From contig CAYNWK010000123.1 of the NCBI GenBank assembly GCA_964400875.1, positions 1 through 12,749 on the forward strand: DNA of 12,749 bases, read 5' to 3'. Each line of letters starts with the position of its first letter. Position 1 is the first letter of the stretch. This DNA is from CAYNWK01 sp964400875. GTDB lineage: Bacteria; Chloroflexota; Anaerolineae; Anaerolineales; UBA4823. The position numbers and the translations under genes are program-made. Under the pieces are notes generated by a model, which made no database searches, had not been told where the DNA came from, and saw only the letters and a program-made list of their open reading frames with translations. This document shows, one piece after another, positions 1 to 6,492 of this stretch.

Positions 1-109
1 ACCCGGCGTCCAGCAGGAACAGCGTGTTCACCCCCCAGATCGCCGAGGTGGAGAGAGTGTACAGTCCGGCGATGATCAGGTAGTTGCGGATGATGGTTTG
101 AGGTTGCAA
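1..109 (-). CDS. MFS-type transporter, N-terminal fragment
   Basis: Partial gene running off the left edge. Reading the minus strand from a TTG at 109 gives 36 residues beginning MQPQTIIRNYLIIAGLYTLS and continuing through WGVNTLFLLDAG. This is a short polar N-terminus followed by a hydrophobic first membrane helix ending in NTLFLLDAG, a pattern I associate with the first helix of major facilitator transporters. An in-frame stop lies just upstream (TGA at 118-116), so translation must begin between there and the helix. The TTG at 109 is the only usual start codon before it, with GAGG about 4 bases upstream. A possible promoter is TTGACG (145-140) with TAGAAT (124-119), spacer only 15, which would leave almost no leader. 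The substrate cannot be told from this fragment. Confidence 0.5.
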   Translation of the reverse strand, partial: MQPQTIIRNYLIIAGLYTLSTSAIWGVNTLFLLDAG

Positions 110-197
110 GAGGCCTCAATTCTACGTATGGGAATTGCTCGTCAAACCCTCGAATTTAACCATAGAAAAGAGGGTAGAACAGGTCCAATTCACATTA

Positions 198-231
198 AAG
201 TCCCTCCCCAGCACGTGCTGGGGAGGGACTT
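198..231 (-). terminator. 34-bp perfect palindrome, probable terminator of the DUF2917 gene
   Basis: Bases 198-214 and 215-231 are exact reverse complements (AAGTCCCTCCCCAGCAC and its complement), giving a GC-rich stem with almost no loop. It begins 30 bases past the stop codon of the DUF2917 gene in that gene's direction. Only a short T run follows on the minus strand (CTTTAATG), so it is a weak intrinsic terminator at best. As a fully symmetric site it could also be a protein-binding operator. Confidence 0.5.
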
Positions 232-260
232 ACCCCGCTGTACGGCGGAGTTAGGCTGAC

Positions 261-599
261 TTAGGGGTAGAAAACCTGCTCGCCCTGGAACGGGACGGCC
301 TTGAGCGAGGGGGATATCTCCATGCTGGCCTCTTCCTGAGCCTGCACCACCACGCTCCCCGGCAGGGTGACCAGGAACATGTCTCCAGCCTCCAGCACGT
401 AATCGCGCAAATCCCTGTGCTGCGTGATCCAGACCCGGCCGCGCAGGCAGGTGATCAGCCGCCAGCGGTTGTCGCCTTCGATCCGCCAGGTTTCTTGCGC
501 CCGCAGGTTGACCTGCGAAAGCGTTTTGTTGAGGTTGCGCACGACGCCCCGCGGCTTGCGGAGGGGCAGGACGCCTGCGGTTGTGTTGAGCACTGCCAT
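261..599 (-). CDS. DUF2917 family small cupin-like protein
   Basis: A 112-residue protein matching the DUF2917 pattern: a compact beta-rich domain with GRVWIT (residues 54-59), then D63, and DYVLEAGDMF (66-75), the conserved 'G-x-W-x-T...D-Y-x-L-x-x-G' arrangement of the family. The length is normal for the family, whose function is not established; it resembles a single-domain cupin. There is no signal peptide or membrane segment. The ATG at 599 is supported by GAAGGTG 5 bases upstream. A perfect TATAAT lies on the minus strand at 701-696, about 100 bases upstream, but without a good -35. The gene is divergent from a MocR-type regulator starting at 796, and a 34-bp palindrome follows its stop codon. 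Regulation by that neighbour is an inference from the layout. A longer overlapping reading frame in this area has no recognisable protein character. Confidence 0.8.
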   Translation of the reverse strand: MAVLNTTAGVLPLRKPRGVVRNLNKTLSQVNLRAQETWRIEGDNRWRLITCLRGRVWITQHRDLRDYVLEAGDMFLVTLPGSVVVQAQEEASMEISPSLKAVPFQGEQVFYP

Positions 600-682
600 A
601 GCACACCTTCTTTGCCATTAATAATTTTCAATAAGCCTTTTGGCTCGAATTTCATCCCCATTCTATACGATTCCTGGATAAA

Positions 683-772
683 ATAACAGATGCAGATTAT
701 ATGAATTGTAACCATAACAGTTTCGGTTTAATTCCAACTGTACTGGTTGTGAAATTCATCACGTGTACTAGT
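683..772. promoter_or_regulatory. Divergent promoter/operator region between DUF2917 and the MocR gene
   Basis: Two sets of direct repeats lie here. ATAACAG occurs at 683-689 and 714-720 (31 bases apart) and brackets a minus-strand TATAAT (701-696). TGTACTGGT (739-747) and TGTACTAGT (764-772) differ at one base and are 25 bases apart. MocR/GabR-type regulators are known to bind paired direct repeats in their own divergent promoter regions, so these are candidate operator halves. No convincing -35/-10 pair was seen for the plus-strand gene. Confidence 0.4.
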
Positions 773-795
773 CGAGATAAACTACAAGGATAACG

Positions 796-2223
796 ATGAC
801 CCCTAAAGACGCCGAATTCAAATACGAGCAGATCGCCGCGGGCATTGTCGAGCTGATCGAATCCGGCACCTTTGGCCCGGGCGACCGCCTCCCCTCCCTG
901 CGCCAGCTCAGCCGCCAGGAGGGGGTCAGCGTCTCCACCGCCATGCAGGCCTACTACCTGCTTGAGGCTCAGGGCTGGATCGAGCCGCGCGAGCGCTCCG
1001 GTTTCTACGTGCGCGAGGCGCTGCCCGGCGCGCTGCCGGAGCCCGAGATCTCTTCCCCGGTGGCCGATCCCACCGCGGTGAGCATGCGCCAGCTGGTCAC
1101 CCGCGTGGTGCTGATTGATGCCCAGGACCCCGGACTGGTGCAGCTCGGCGCGGCCCACCCCAACCTGGAGCTGTCCGCGGCCGGCGAGATCAACCGGATC
1201 ATGGCCGCGCTGGCCCGCCGCATGGGGCCCGAGAGCGGCCAATACGACTACGTGCCCGGCTGCAAGCCACTGCGAGTGCAGGTCGCCCGCCGGGCGCTGG
1301 CCGCCGGGATGCGCCTGGTTCCGGATGACGTGTTGATCACCTCGGGATGCTCGGAGGCGGTCAACCTGTGCCTGCGGGCCGTGTGCCAGCGCGGCGACAC
1401 GGTGGCGATCGAGTCGCCCACTGCCTTCGATACCCTGTTATGCCTGGAGGTGCTTGGCCTGCGCGCCCTGGAGATCCCCACCCACCCGCGCGACGGCATG
1501 AGCCTGAGCGCGCTGCGCTTCGCCCTGGAGCACAACCGGGTCAGCGCCTGCCTGATCACCAATTTCAACAACCCCCTGGGCAGCAACCTTCCGGAGAAGA
1601 ACCGGGGCGCCCTGGTGGCGTTGCTCGCCGAGCACGCGGTCCCCCTGATCGAGAACGACATCTTCGGGGAGCTGTACTTCGACGAGCGCCGCCCGCCTGT
1701 CGCCAAGGCTTACGACCAGGATGGGGGCGTGCTGCTGTGCTCGTCTTTTTCCAAAAGCCTGGGCCCAGGCTACCGGGTGGGCTGGGTGGCGCCTGGGCGC
1801 TACAAAGGCGCGGTGGAATGGCTCAAATACACCACCAGCCTGGCTGCGCCGACCCTGCCGGCCTACGCCATCGCCGAGTTCATGGCGGGAGGCGGCTACG
1901 ACCCCTATATGCGCCGCCTGCGCCGCGAGTACGCTCGCCGGGTGGCCTCTGCTTCACAAGCCGTGCGGCGGTACTTCCCCGAGGAGTGCCGCCTTTCGCG
2001 CCCCGGAGGCGGATTTATCCTGTGGGTGCAGCTGCCCGCCGGGGTGGACGCCCTGGCGCTGTACGCCCGGGCGCTCAAAGCCGGCATCGCTATCACCCCC
2101 GGCCAGCTCTTCTCGCCCACCGGGCACTACAACGACTTCATCCGCCTGAACGCGGCCAACTGGTCCGAACGGGCCGAGTCCGCCGTGGCGCGTTTAGGGG
2201 AGTTCGTGGCCGGGATGGGTTGA
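796..2223 (+). CDS. MocR-family regulator: GntR winged helix fused to class I aminotransferase fold
   Basis: A 475-residue PLP-dependent regulator. Residues 1-75 are a GntR winged helix-turn-helix (FGPGDRLPSLRQLSRQEGVS with the recognition helix near 45-58, then RERSGFYV). After a linker near 76-115, residues 115-475 form a fold-type I aminotransferase domain. PLP-site features: FNNPLG (257-262), the ENDIF segment with Asp288, and SFSKSLGPGYRVGW, in which Lys320 is the predicted Schiff-base lysine. The length is typical of MocR/PdxR/GabR/YdcR proteins, which use PLP or a PLP-amino acid adduct as signal. The ATG at 796 has AAGGA 5 bases upstream. The gene is divergent from the DUF2917 gene, and candidate direct-repeat operators lie between them. 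The effector cannot be told from sequence. It ends 18 bases before the stop of the convergent hydrolase gene. Confidence 0.9.
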   Translation: MTPKDAEFKYEQIAAGIVELIESGTFGPGDRLPSLRQLSRQEGVSVSTAMQAYYLLEAQGWIEPRERSGFYVREALPGALPEPEISSPVADPTAVSMRQLVTRVVLIDAQDPGLVQLGAAHPNLELSAAGEINRIMAALARRMGPESGQYDYVPGCKPLRVQVARRALAAGMRLVPDDVLITSGCSEAVNLCLRAVCQRGDTVAIESPTAFDTLLCLEVLGLRALEIPTHPRDGMSLSALRFALEHNRVSACLITNFNNPLGSNLPEKNRGALVALLAEHAVPLIENDIFGELYFDERRPPVAKAYDQDGGVLLCSSFSKSLGPGYRVGWVAPGRYKGAVEWLKYTTSLAAPTLPAYAIAEFMAGGGYDPYMRRLRREYARRVASASQAVRRYFPEECRLSRPGGGFILWVQLPAGVDALALYARALKAGIAITPGQLFSPTGHYNDFIRLNAANWSERAESAVARLGEFVAGMG

Positions 2224-2241
2224 TCGCTTTCAGGATTCTGC

Positions 2242-3075
2242 TTATATATGTTGATCCAGCCAGCTCTTGATGTCGTCCAGGACCTGTTCGTGATCCAGGT
2301 CGTTATGCAGATCGTGGTATCCGCCGGGATAGACCTGCAGGGTTTTGTCCGGGTGGGCGATCTGCTCGTATAGGTAGCGCGAACCCTCGGCCAGGTTCAG
2401 CCGGTCATCTTCGCCGTGGATCAGCAGGATGGGCAGGTCGATCTCGGCTGCCCGTTCTTTGACTCGCGCAACCGCCTCAAGGCTTTCGGTTCCCCACCGA
2501 ACCGTTACTTTGTGGGTGCATAGTGGGTCCGTCAGATAGGCGTCCACGGCCTGCGGGTCGCGCGAGATCGCGGTGGGGTCGAGGCCCGGATCCAGCGAAA
2601 ACCTGGGCCAGATTCCGGACAGGGCTCGGGCCAGCGCGATCAGGAAGGGGTTGCCCACTCCTTTTGGTTCGATGGGCGCTCCGCTGATGATCGCGCCTTG
2701 CAAACCACCTGAGTCGTGGATCACGTAATCCAGCACGACCAGGGCGCCCATGCTGTGCCCGTATAAGAAGATCGGCTTTTCAGGTTCCTGTTTCCCGATC
2801 AACTCTAGAAAAGCTTTTAGATCCCCCCGGTATTCTCGCCAGTGGTTGATATGCACGCGTTGTCCTGGAGAGCGGCCGTGGCCGCGCTGGTCGAAGGCGT
2901 ATACCAGATAGTCGCCTCTGGTGAGCGGGTCCACCACGTTCAGATACCGCCCGCAGTGCTCGGTGACGCCGTGGACGAGGGCGACAACTGCGCGCGGTTC
3001 CGTCACCGGCCTCCAGGATTGGTAAAAGAGCTCCAGGCCGTTGACCCCTTGAAATTGACCTTCTATGTGTTCGAT
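2242..3075 (-). CDS. Alpha/beta hydrolase, monoacylglycerol lipase-like (5' end lost in gap)
   Basis: A serine hydrolase predicted to split monoacylglycerols or similar esters into fatty acid and alcohol. Although a GTG at 3006 could serve as a start, the frame stays open to the gap and reads IEHIEGQFQGVNGLELFYQS then WRP, the usual N-terminus of the monoacylglycerol lipase family. The true start is therefore almost certainly within the first few codons hidden by the N run. Numbering from 3006: oxyanion region HGVTEH (12-17), FDQRGHGRSPG (38-48), nucleophile elbow GHSMG with Ser85, acid Asp201 in HGEDDR, and His231 in GGYHDLHND. There is no signal peptide in the visible part, so it is probably cytoplasmic. 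The 277 visible residues match the family's usual length of about 275-280. The gene is convergent with the MocR gene, with only 18 bases between stop codons and no clear terminator. Confidence 0.88.
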   Translation of the reverse strand: MEHIEGQFQGVNGLELFYQSWRPVTEPRAVVALVHGVTEHCGRYLNVVDPLTRGDYLVYAFDQRGHGRSPGQRVHINHWREYRGDLKAFLELIGKQEPEKPIFLYGHSMGALVVLDYVIHDSGGLQGAIISGAPIEPKGVGNPFLIALARALSGIWPRFSLDPGLDPTAISRDPQAVDAYLTDPLCTHKVTVRWGTESLEAVARVKERAAEIDLPILLIHGEDDRLNLAEGSRYLYEQIAHPDKTLQVYPGGYHDLHNDLDHEQVLDDIKSWLDQHI

Positions 3076-3175
3076 NNNNNNNNNNNNNNNNNNNNNNNNN
3101 NNNNNNNNNNNNNNNNNNNNNNNNNNNNNNNNNNNNNNNNNNNNNNNNNNNNNNNNNNNNNNNNNNNNNNNNNNN
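3076..3175. other. Assembly gap (100 N)
   Basis: Exactly 100 N, the usual placeholder for a scaffold gap, so the real distance is unknown. It removes the start of the hydrolase gene on its left and nearly all of the minus-strand gene that starts on its right. At the nominal length the two flanking minus-strand reading frames are out of phase (3212 versus 3075, difference 137), so they are most simply two separate genes. Confidence 0.97.
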
Positions 3176-3212
3176 CGGCGATCTGTTGGTTGGTAGGAGC
3201 GCTGTTACTCAT
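3176..3212 (-). CDS. Start of an unidentified gene, cut by the gap
   Basis: An ATG at 3212 opens a minus-strand frame reading MSNSAPTNQQIA before the N run. AGGAG lies 8 bases upstream of the ATG and a good promoter sits at 3281-3253, so this is very probably a genuine gene start. Twelve residues do not allow a family call. The NQQIA element followed by a helix would fit the N-terminus of PolX-type or other helix-hairpin-helix proteins, but that is speculation. Confidence 0.6.
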
Positions 3213-3252
3213 TAAATAGTCTCCTGGGTGGAGCGTAATTTGAGTTTCTCCA

Positions 3253-3281
3253 ATTTTAGATGAGGGGTCGAAGGGAGTCAA
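3253..3281 (-). promoter_or_regulatory. Sigma-70-like promoter for the gene starting at 3212
   Basis: On the minus strand TTGACT (3281-3276) is followed by a 17-base spacer and TAAAAT (3258-3253), five of six matches in each box at the ideal spacing. Transcription would start near 3246, giving a leader of about 35 bases with the AGGAG site before the ATG at 3212. Confidence 0.7.
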
Positions 3282-3352
3282 CCAAACGCGCCTGCCTGAG
3301 CTTGTCGGATTTATCGCCAGGGATTGACCTCAGCTTAACCAACCAGTGGAAA

Positions 3353-3368
3353 ATTGAATATTTTCAAT
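3353..3368. promoter_or_regulatory. Possible CRP/FNR-family binding site
   Basis: ATTGAA-TATT-TTCAAT is a perfect dyad that contains TTGA-N6-TCAA, the half-site sequence and spacing recognised by FNR-type regulators (consensus TTGAT-N4-ATCAA). It lies about 75 bases upstream of the -35 box of the minus-strand gene starting at 3212 and about 500 bases upstream of cooF. AT-rich dyads of this size also occur by chance. Confidence 0.3.
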
Positions 3369-3728
3369 CCGAACCGCCTCCTGTACCATAGAATGAGCGC
3401 GACGAGCAGTTGTGTCAGGCTATACAGGCACTGGGAGAAGAACAACTGCTGCCGGTGGGAGACATTGCTGCCGCGACCTGCCGGTAGCTGTTCGCCAGGG
3501 GCCGATCGCCTGGCAGGGAGGCGTTAGCGCTTACGCTCCGTCCGCGCCCGATCCTGCCGCTGCTCCTCAAGGACAGCGACCGGGCCCAGATATGCATGCC
3601 ATCTGGGGCATCAAGCTGCCCGGATCGATCCGGTTGGTTTTGAAAATGACATCCTTCCAGGGGGGTGATGACAATCGATACTTTCACCGCGCAGTGGGCT
3701 TTGCTACGATAGAAATTGGGGGAATAGT

Positions 3729-3770
3729 TTCTGTCGCCTTCTGTCAAGCGTTTCAGACTGTGGTCTGAAA
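3729..3770. promoter_or_regulatory. Tandem and inverted repeats upstream of cooF, candidate operator
   Basis: TTCTGTC occurs twice with a 10-base period (3729-3735, 3739-3745). It is followed at once by TTTCAGAC-TGTG-GTCTGAAA (3751-3770), an inverted repeat with 8-bp perfect arms. The group ends about 90 bases before the cooF ATG, where an operator or a leader-RNA hairpin would be expected. It does not match the published CooA consensus (TGTCA-N6-CGACA), because the TGTC halves here are direct, not inverted. Confidence 0.4.
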
Positions 3771-3846
3771 GGAGGGCCAATCTCGCCAAGCGATCTTCTT
3801 CCATAAGCGTGCATCTTCAACTTAATTAGGCCGAATTATCATCCGC

Positions 3847-3854
3847 AAGGAGGT
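3847..3854 (+). promoter_or_regulatory. Strong ribosome binding site of cooF
   Basis: AAGGAGGT, a full Shine-Dalgarno match, 7 bases before the ATG at 3862. It fixes the start of cooF and suggests high translation of the electron carrier. Confidence 0.85.
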
Positions 3855-3861
3855 AGGCTGA

Positions 3862-4497
3862 ATGAAAACGGTCTTCGTCCATCCAGAGCGCTGCATCGGC
3901 TGTAAACAATGCGAAGCAGCCTGTGCGGTGGCTCACTCGCAAACCAGGAGCCTCTTTTGGGCCGTGTTTGAAACCCCGGCACCGAAGCCACGCATCCACG
4001 CCGAACCCGGCCTTTCCCTGAACACTGCTTTTCCCAACAAGTGCCGGCATTGCGAACCGGCCCCGTGTATGTACGCCTGTCCCACCGGCGCGATTTATCG
4101 CGCCCACGATCGGCCCGAGATCGTGCTGATCGACGCGCATAAGTGCATCGCCTGCGGCATGTGCGCCATGGTCTGCCCCTTCGACGTGCTCACCTACTAT
4201 CCTGCAGCGGCCGCACCGGAGAAGAGCGCCGTGGCGCTCAAATGCGATCACTGCATAGAACGCCAACGCCAGGGATTGATCCCGGCCTGCGTCGAGGCTT
4301 GCAAGGTCGGCGCGCTGGAATTTGGCGAGATCAATGAACTGGTCAAATCCGCGCGCACGCGTTATTCGGAAACGGTCTCCCTGGCGGTGGGCCAGATAGA
4401 TCGGCAGCTCGCTCCCCCTCCCGCTGGCCTGACAGCCTGGCGGCAGTGGGGAACGGCGGTCACCAACCTGAACGCCGATGGTAAGAAAGGAGCATAA
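3862..4497 (+). CDS. cooF: CooF-type ferredoxin, electron-transfer subunit of CO dehydrogenase
   Basis: A 211-residue iron-sulfur protein expected to carry electrons from CooS to a downstream acceptor. Sixteen cysteines in four groups predict four [4Fe-4S] clusters: C11/C14/C17/C21, C61/C64/C69/C73, C95/C98/C101/C105 and C128/C131/C143/C147. This is the arrangement of the CooF/HycB/DMSO-reductase-B-like family. No signal peptide or membrane helix is present, so it is cytoplasmic. It is slightly longer than the classic CooF of about 190 residues, through a C-terminal tail (180-211) rich in Ala and Pro. It starts with a strong RBS and ends 3 bases before cooS, so the two are co-transcribed. HycB-type subunits of other enzymes share the cysteine pattern; the adjacent cooS decides the name. 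Confidence 0.92.
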   Translation: MKTVFVHPERCIGCKQCEAACAVAHSQTRSLFWAVFETPAPKPRIHAEPGLSLNTAFPNKCRHCEPAPCMYACPTGAIYRAHDRPEIVLIDAHKCIACGMCAMVCPFDVLTYYPAAAAPEKSAVALKCDHCIERQRQGLIPACVEACKVGALEFGEINELVKSARTRYSETVSLAVGQIDRQLAPPPAGLTAWRQWGTAVTNLNADGKKGA

Positions 4498-4500
4498 GCC

Positions 4501-6441
4501 ATGACCCCCACTCACTCCTCGAACGGGTTCAAGCAAAAAAGCATTAATTCCGATACCTGGTCCATGTTAGAGATCGCCCACCGGGAAGGCATTGAAACCG
4601 TCTGGGATCGTCTCGCGGCGCAGCAGCCCCAGTGCGGGTACTGCAACCTGGGCACCAGCTGCCGCATCTGCGCCATGGGCCCCTGCCGGGTCGATCCTTT
4701 CGGGGACGGCCCCCAGAAGGGCGTATGCGGAGCGGACGCGGACATCATCGTCGCCCGCAACCTGGCGCGCATGATCGCGGCCGGCGCCTCCGCGCATTCC
4801 GATCACGGCCGGGATATCCTGGAGACCCTGCATCACGTCGGCGAGGGAAAAACCGACGTCTACACCATCCACGAGCCGGGCAAGCTCCGGCAGATCGCCG
4901 GAGAGTACGGGATCCAAGCCGACGGTAAGAGCGACCAGGAGATCGCCGCCGAACTGGCCTGGGAGAACATGGAAGATAACGGCATGCGCCGCGAGAAATT
5001 GCCCATGGCAGCGCGCGCCCCGCAGGCCCGCCAGGACATCTGGCAGAAGACCGGCGTCTACCCGCGCGGCGTCGACCGAGAGAACGTCGAGACCCTGCAC
5101 CGCACCCACATGGGCGTCGATAATGATTGGGTCAACATCCTGTTGCACGCCGCTCGCACCAGCCTGAGCGACGGCTGGGGGGGCTCGATGATCGCCACCG
5201 ATCTCTCCGATGTGCTTTTTGGCGTGCCCCAACCGGTCGCCTCCAGCATGAACCTGGGTGTGCTCAAGGATGACCAGGTCAATATCCTCTTACACGGGCA
5301 CAACCCGATGCTTTCCGAGGTGATCGTAGCCGCCGCTCAAGACCCCGAGCTGCTGGCGCTGGCCGAAGCGAAAGGCGCGCAGGGCATCAACCTGGCGGGC
5401 TTATGCTGCACCGGCAACGAGGTGCTGATGCGTAAAGGCATCCCCATGGCAGGCAACCACCTGATGCAGGAGCTTTCCATCATGACCGGCGCGGTCGAAC
5501 TGATGGTGGTGGATTACCAGTGCATCATGCCTGCTGTGACCGAGACGGCGAAGTGCTTCCACACCAAGGTGGTCAGCACCTTTGACAAGGCCAAGTTCCC
5601 CGGCGCCGAGCATATCAGCTTCGACCCGCAGCGCGGCCTGGAGATCGGCAAGCAGATCGTGCGCACGGCGGTGGAGAATTACGCCCAGCGTGTGCCCGAG
5701 CGGGTGCATATCCCCGGCAAACCCACCCCGGTGATGGCGGGCTTTTCCGTAGAGGCCATCCTGGGCTCGCTGGGCGGCACACCGCAGCCGCTGGTTGACG
5801 CGATCGTCAAAGGCGACCTGCGCGGCGCGGTGGGCGTCGTCGGCTGCAATAACCCCAAGATCAAGCAGGACCTGGGCCACACCGAGCTGACCAAACGGCT
5901 GATCGAAAACGATATCCTGGTGGTCGTCACCGGCTGCGCCGCGGTGGCGGATGGAAAAGCCGGGCTGATGGTTCCCGAAGCTGCCGACCAGGCCGGACCA
6001 GGCCTGAGCGCGGTTTGCAAGGCGCTGGGCATCCCGCCGGTGCTACACATGGGCAGCTGCGTGGACAACACGCGCATCCTGGTGCTGGCCGCGGCGCTGG
6101 CCAATCACCTGGGCGTGGACATCAGCGCGCTGCCGCTGGCCGGGGCCGCTCCGGAATGGTACTCCGAGAAGGCGGTCTCGATCGGCTTATACGTGGTCGC
6201 CTCCGGCATCTACACGGTGCTGGGTACGGCGCCGCCGGTCTTCGGAAGTCCGAACGTGGTCAAGCTGCTGACCGAAGGCCTGGAGGGCGTCTTTGGCGCC
6301 ACCTTTGCCGTCGAACCCGACCCGGACCGGGCCGCGGCGCTGATCCGCCGACACATTGAGCGTAAACGTGCGGCCCTCAATCTGCCCGCCCTTGACCCGG
6401 AGGACATTCCCCTGCCGGAAGCCGAACTGGCCCTGGCGTGA
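4501..6441 (+). CDS. cooS: Anaerobic Ni-Fe carbon monoxide dehydrogenase, catalytic subunit
   Basis: A 646-residue monofunctional CODH catalysing CO + H2O to CO2 + 2 H+ + 2 electrons at a Ni-Fe-S C-cluster, as a cytoplasmic homodimer. All C-cluster ligands are present: His267 (HGHNP), Cys303 (LCCTGNE), Cys341 (DYQCI), Cys449 (GCNNP), Cys479 (TGCA) and Cys520 (GSCVDN). These correspond to His261, Cys295, Cys333, Cys446, Cys476 and Cys526 of Carboxydothermus CODH-II. Catalytic residues His99 (AHSDH) and Lys557 (SEKAVS) are kept. B-cluster cysteines are C54, C57, C62 and C76. The D-cluster motif is C45-x2-C48 with Ser53 where the classic enzyme has the second ligand, so a [2Fe-2S] D-cluster as in Desulfovibrio vulgaris is likely. 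RBS AAAGGAG at 4486-4492 overlaps the end of cooF. No ACS, hydrogenase or cooC gene lies in the window. Confidence 0.96.
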   Translation: MTPTHSSNGFKQKSINSDTWSMLEIAHREGIETVWDRLAAQQPQCGYCNLGTSCRICAMGPCRVDPFGDGPQKGVCGADADIIVARNLARMIAAGASAHSDHGRDILETLHHVGEGKTDVYTIHEPGKLRQIAGEYGIQADGKSDQEIAAELAWENMEDNGMRREKLPMAARAPQARQDIWQKTGVYPRGVDRENVETLHRTHMGVDNDWVNILLHAARTSLSDGWGGSMIATDLSDVLFGVPQPVASSMNLGVLKDDQVNILLHGHNPMLSEVIVAAAQDPELLALAEAKGAQGINLAGLCCTGNEVLMRKGIPMAGNHLMQELSIMTGAVELMVVDYQCIMPAVTETAKCFHTKVVSTFDKAKFPGAEHISFDPQRGLEIGKQIVRTAVENYAQRVPERVHIPGKPTPVMAGFSVEAILGSLGGTPQPLVDAIVKGDLRGAVGVVGCNNPKIKQDLGHTELTKRLIENDILVVVTGCAAVADGKAGLMVPEAADQAGPGLSAVCKALGIPPVLHMGSCVDNTRILVLAAALANHLGVDISALPLAGAAPEWYSEKAVSIGLYVVASGIYTVLGTAPPVFGSPNVVKLLTEGLEGVFGATFAVEPDPDRAAALIRRHIERKRAALNLPALDPEDIPLPEAELALA

Positions 6442-6492
6442 CCAGGTTTGCGCTCCACGAAATTTGTGCAGCAAATGGATAAGGAGACGCAT

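Larger units (their letters stand above)
3213..3861. other. 649-bp intergenic stretch upstream of the CO dehydrogenase operon
   Basis: I find no convincing gene here. The open frames at 3412-3768 (plus) and 3415-3804 (minus) have no recognisable family, no RBS and no protein-like composition. The stretch holds the promoter at 3281-3253, a TTGA-N6-TCAA dyad (3354-3367), a 14-bp palindrome CCGGATCGATCCGG (3620-3633), a tandem TTCTGTC repeat (3729-3745), and an 8+8 inverted repeat (3751-3770). A plus-strand frame at 3392-3641 interrupted by one TAG reads somewhat like protein (see findings). No clear -35/-10 for cooF was found. Confidence 0.6.

Noticed and set aside
190..618. 142-codon minus-strand frame overlapping the DUF2917 gene
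   Set aside because: It runs across the terminator palindrome and reads as Arg/Pro/Gly-rich shadow sequence, whereas the other frame has the conserved DUF2917 pattern and its own RBS.
1347..2270. Long plus-strand frame of about 307 codons inside the MocR gene
   Set aside because: It lies within the clear aminotransferase domain in another frame, is rich in Pro, Arg and Gly as expected of high-GC shadow frames, and matches no family.
2842..3219. Plus-strand frame spanning the N run
   Set aside because: It is open only because N codons are not read as stops, and it lies opposite the lipase gene.
3731..3745. CooA (CO-sensing) binding site at the TGTC repeats
   Set aside because: CooA sites have inverted halves (TGTCA-N6-CGACA type); here the two TGTC elements are in the same direction.
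3412..3804. Two overlapping open frames (plus 3412-3768, minus 3415-3804) as genes
   Set aside because: No RBS, no recognisable family, low-complexity composition rich in Ser, Arg and Pro, and they contain the palindromes of the intergenic region.
6448..6492. Upstream ATG at 6448 as start of the flavoprotein
   Set aside because: The AAGGAG site sits at 6481-6486 and the FAD-binding strand begins right after the ATG at 6493, as in the family.
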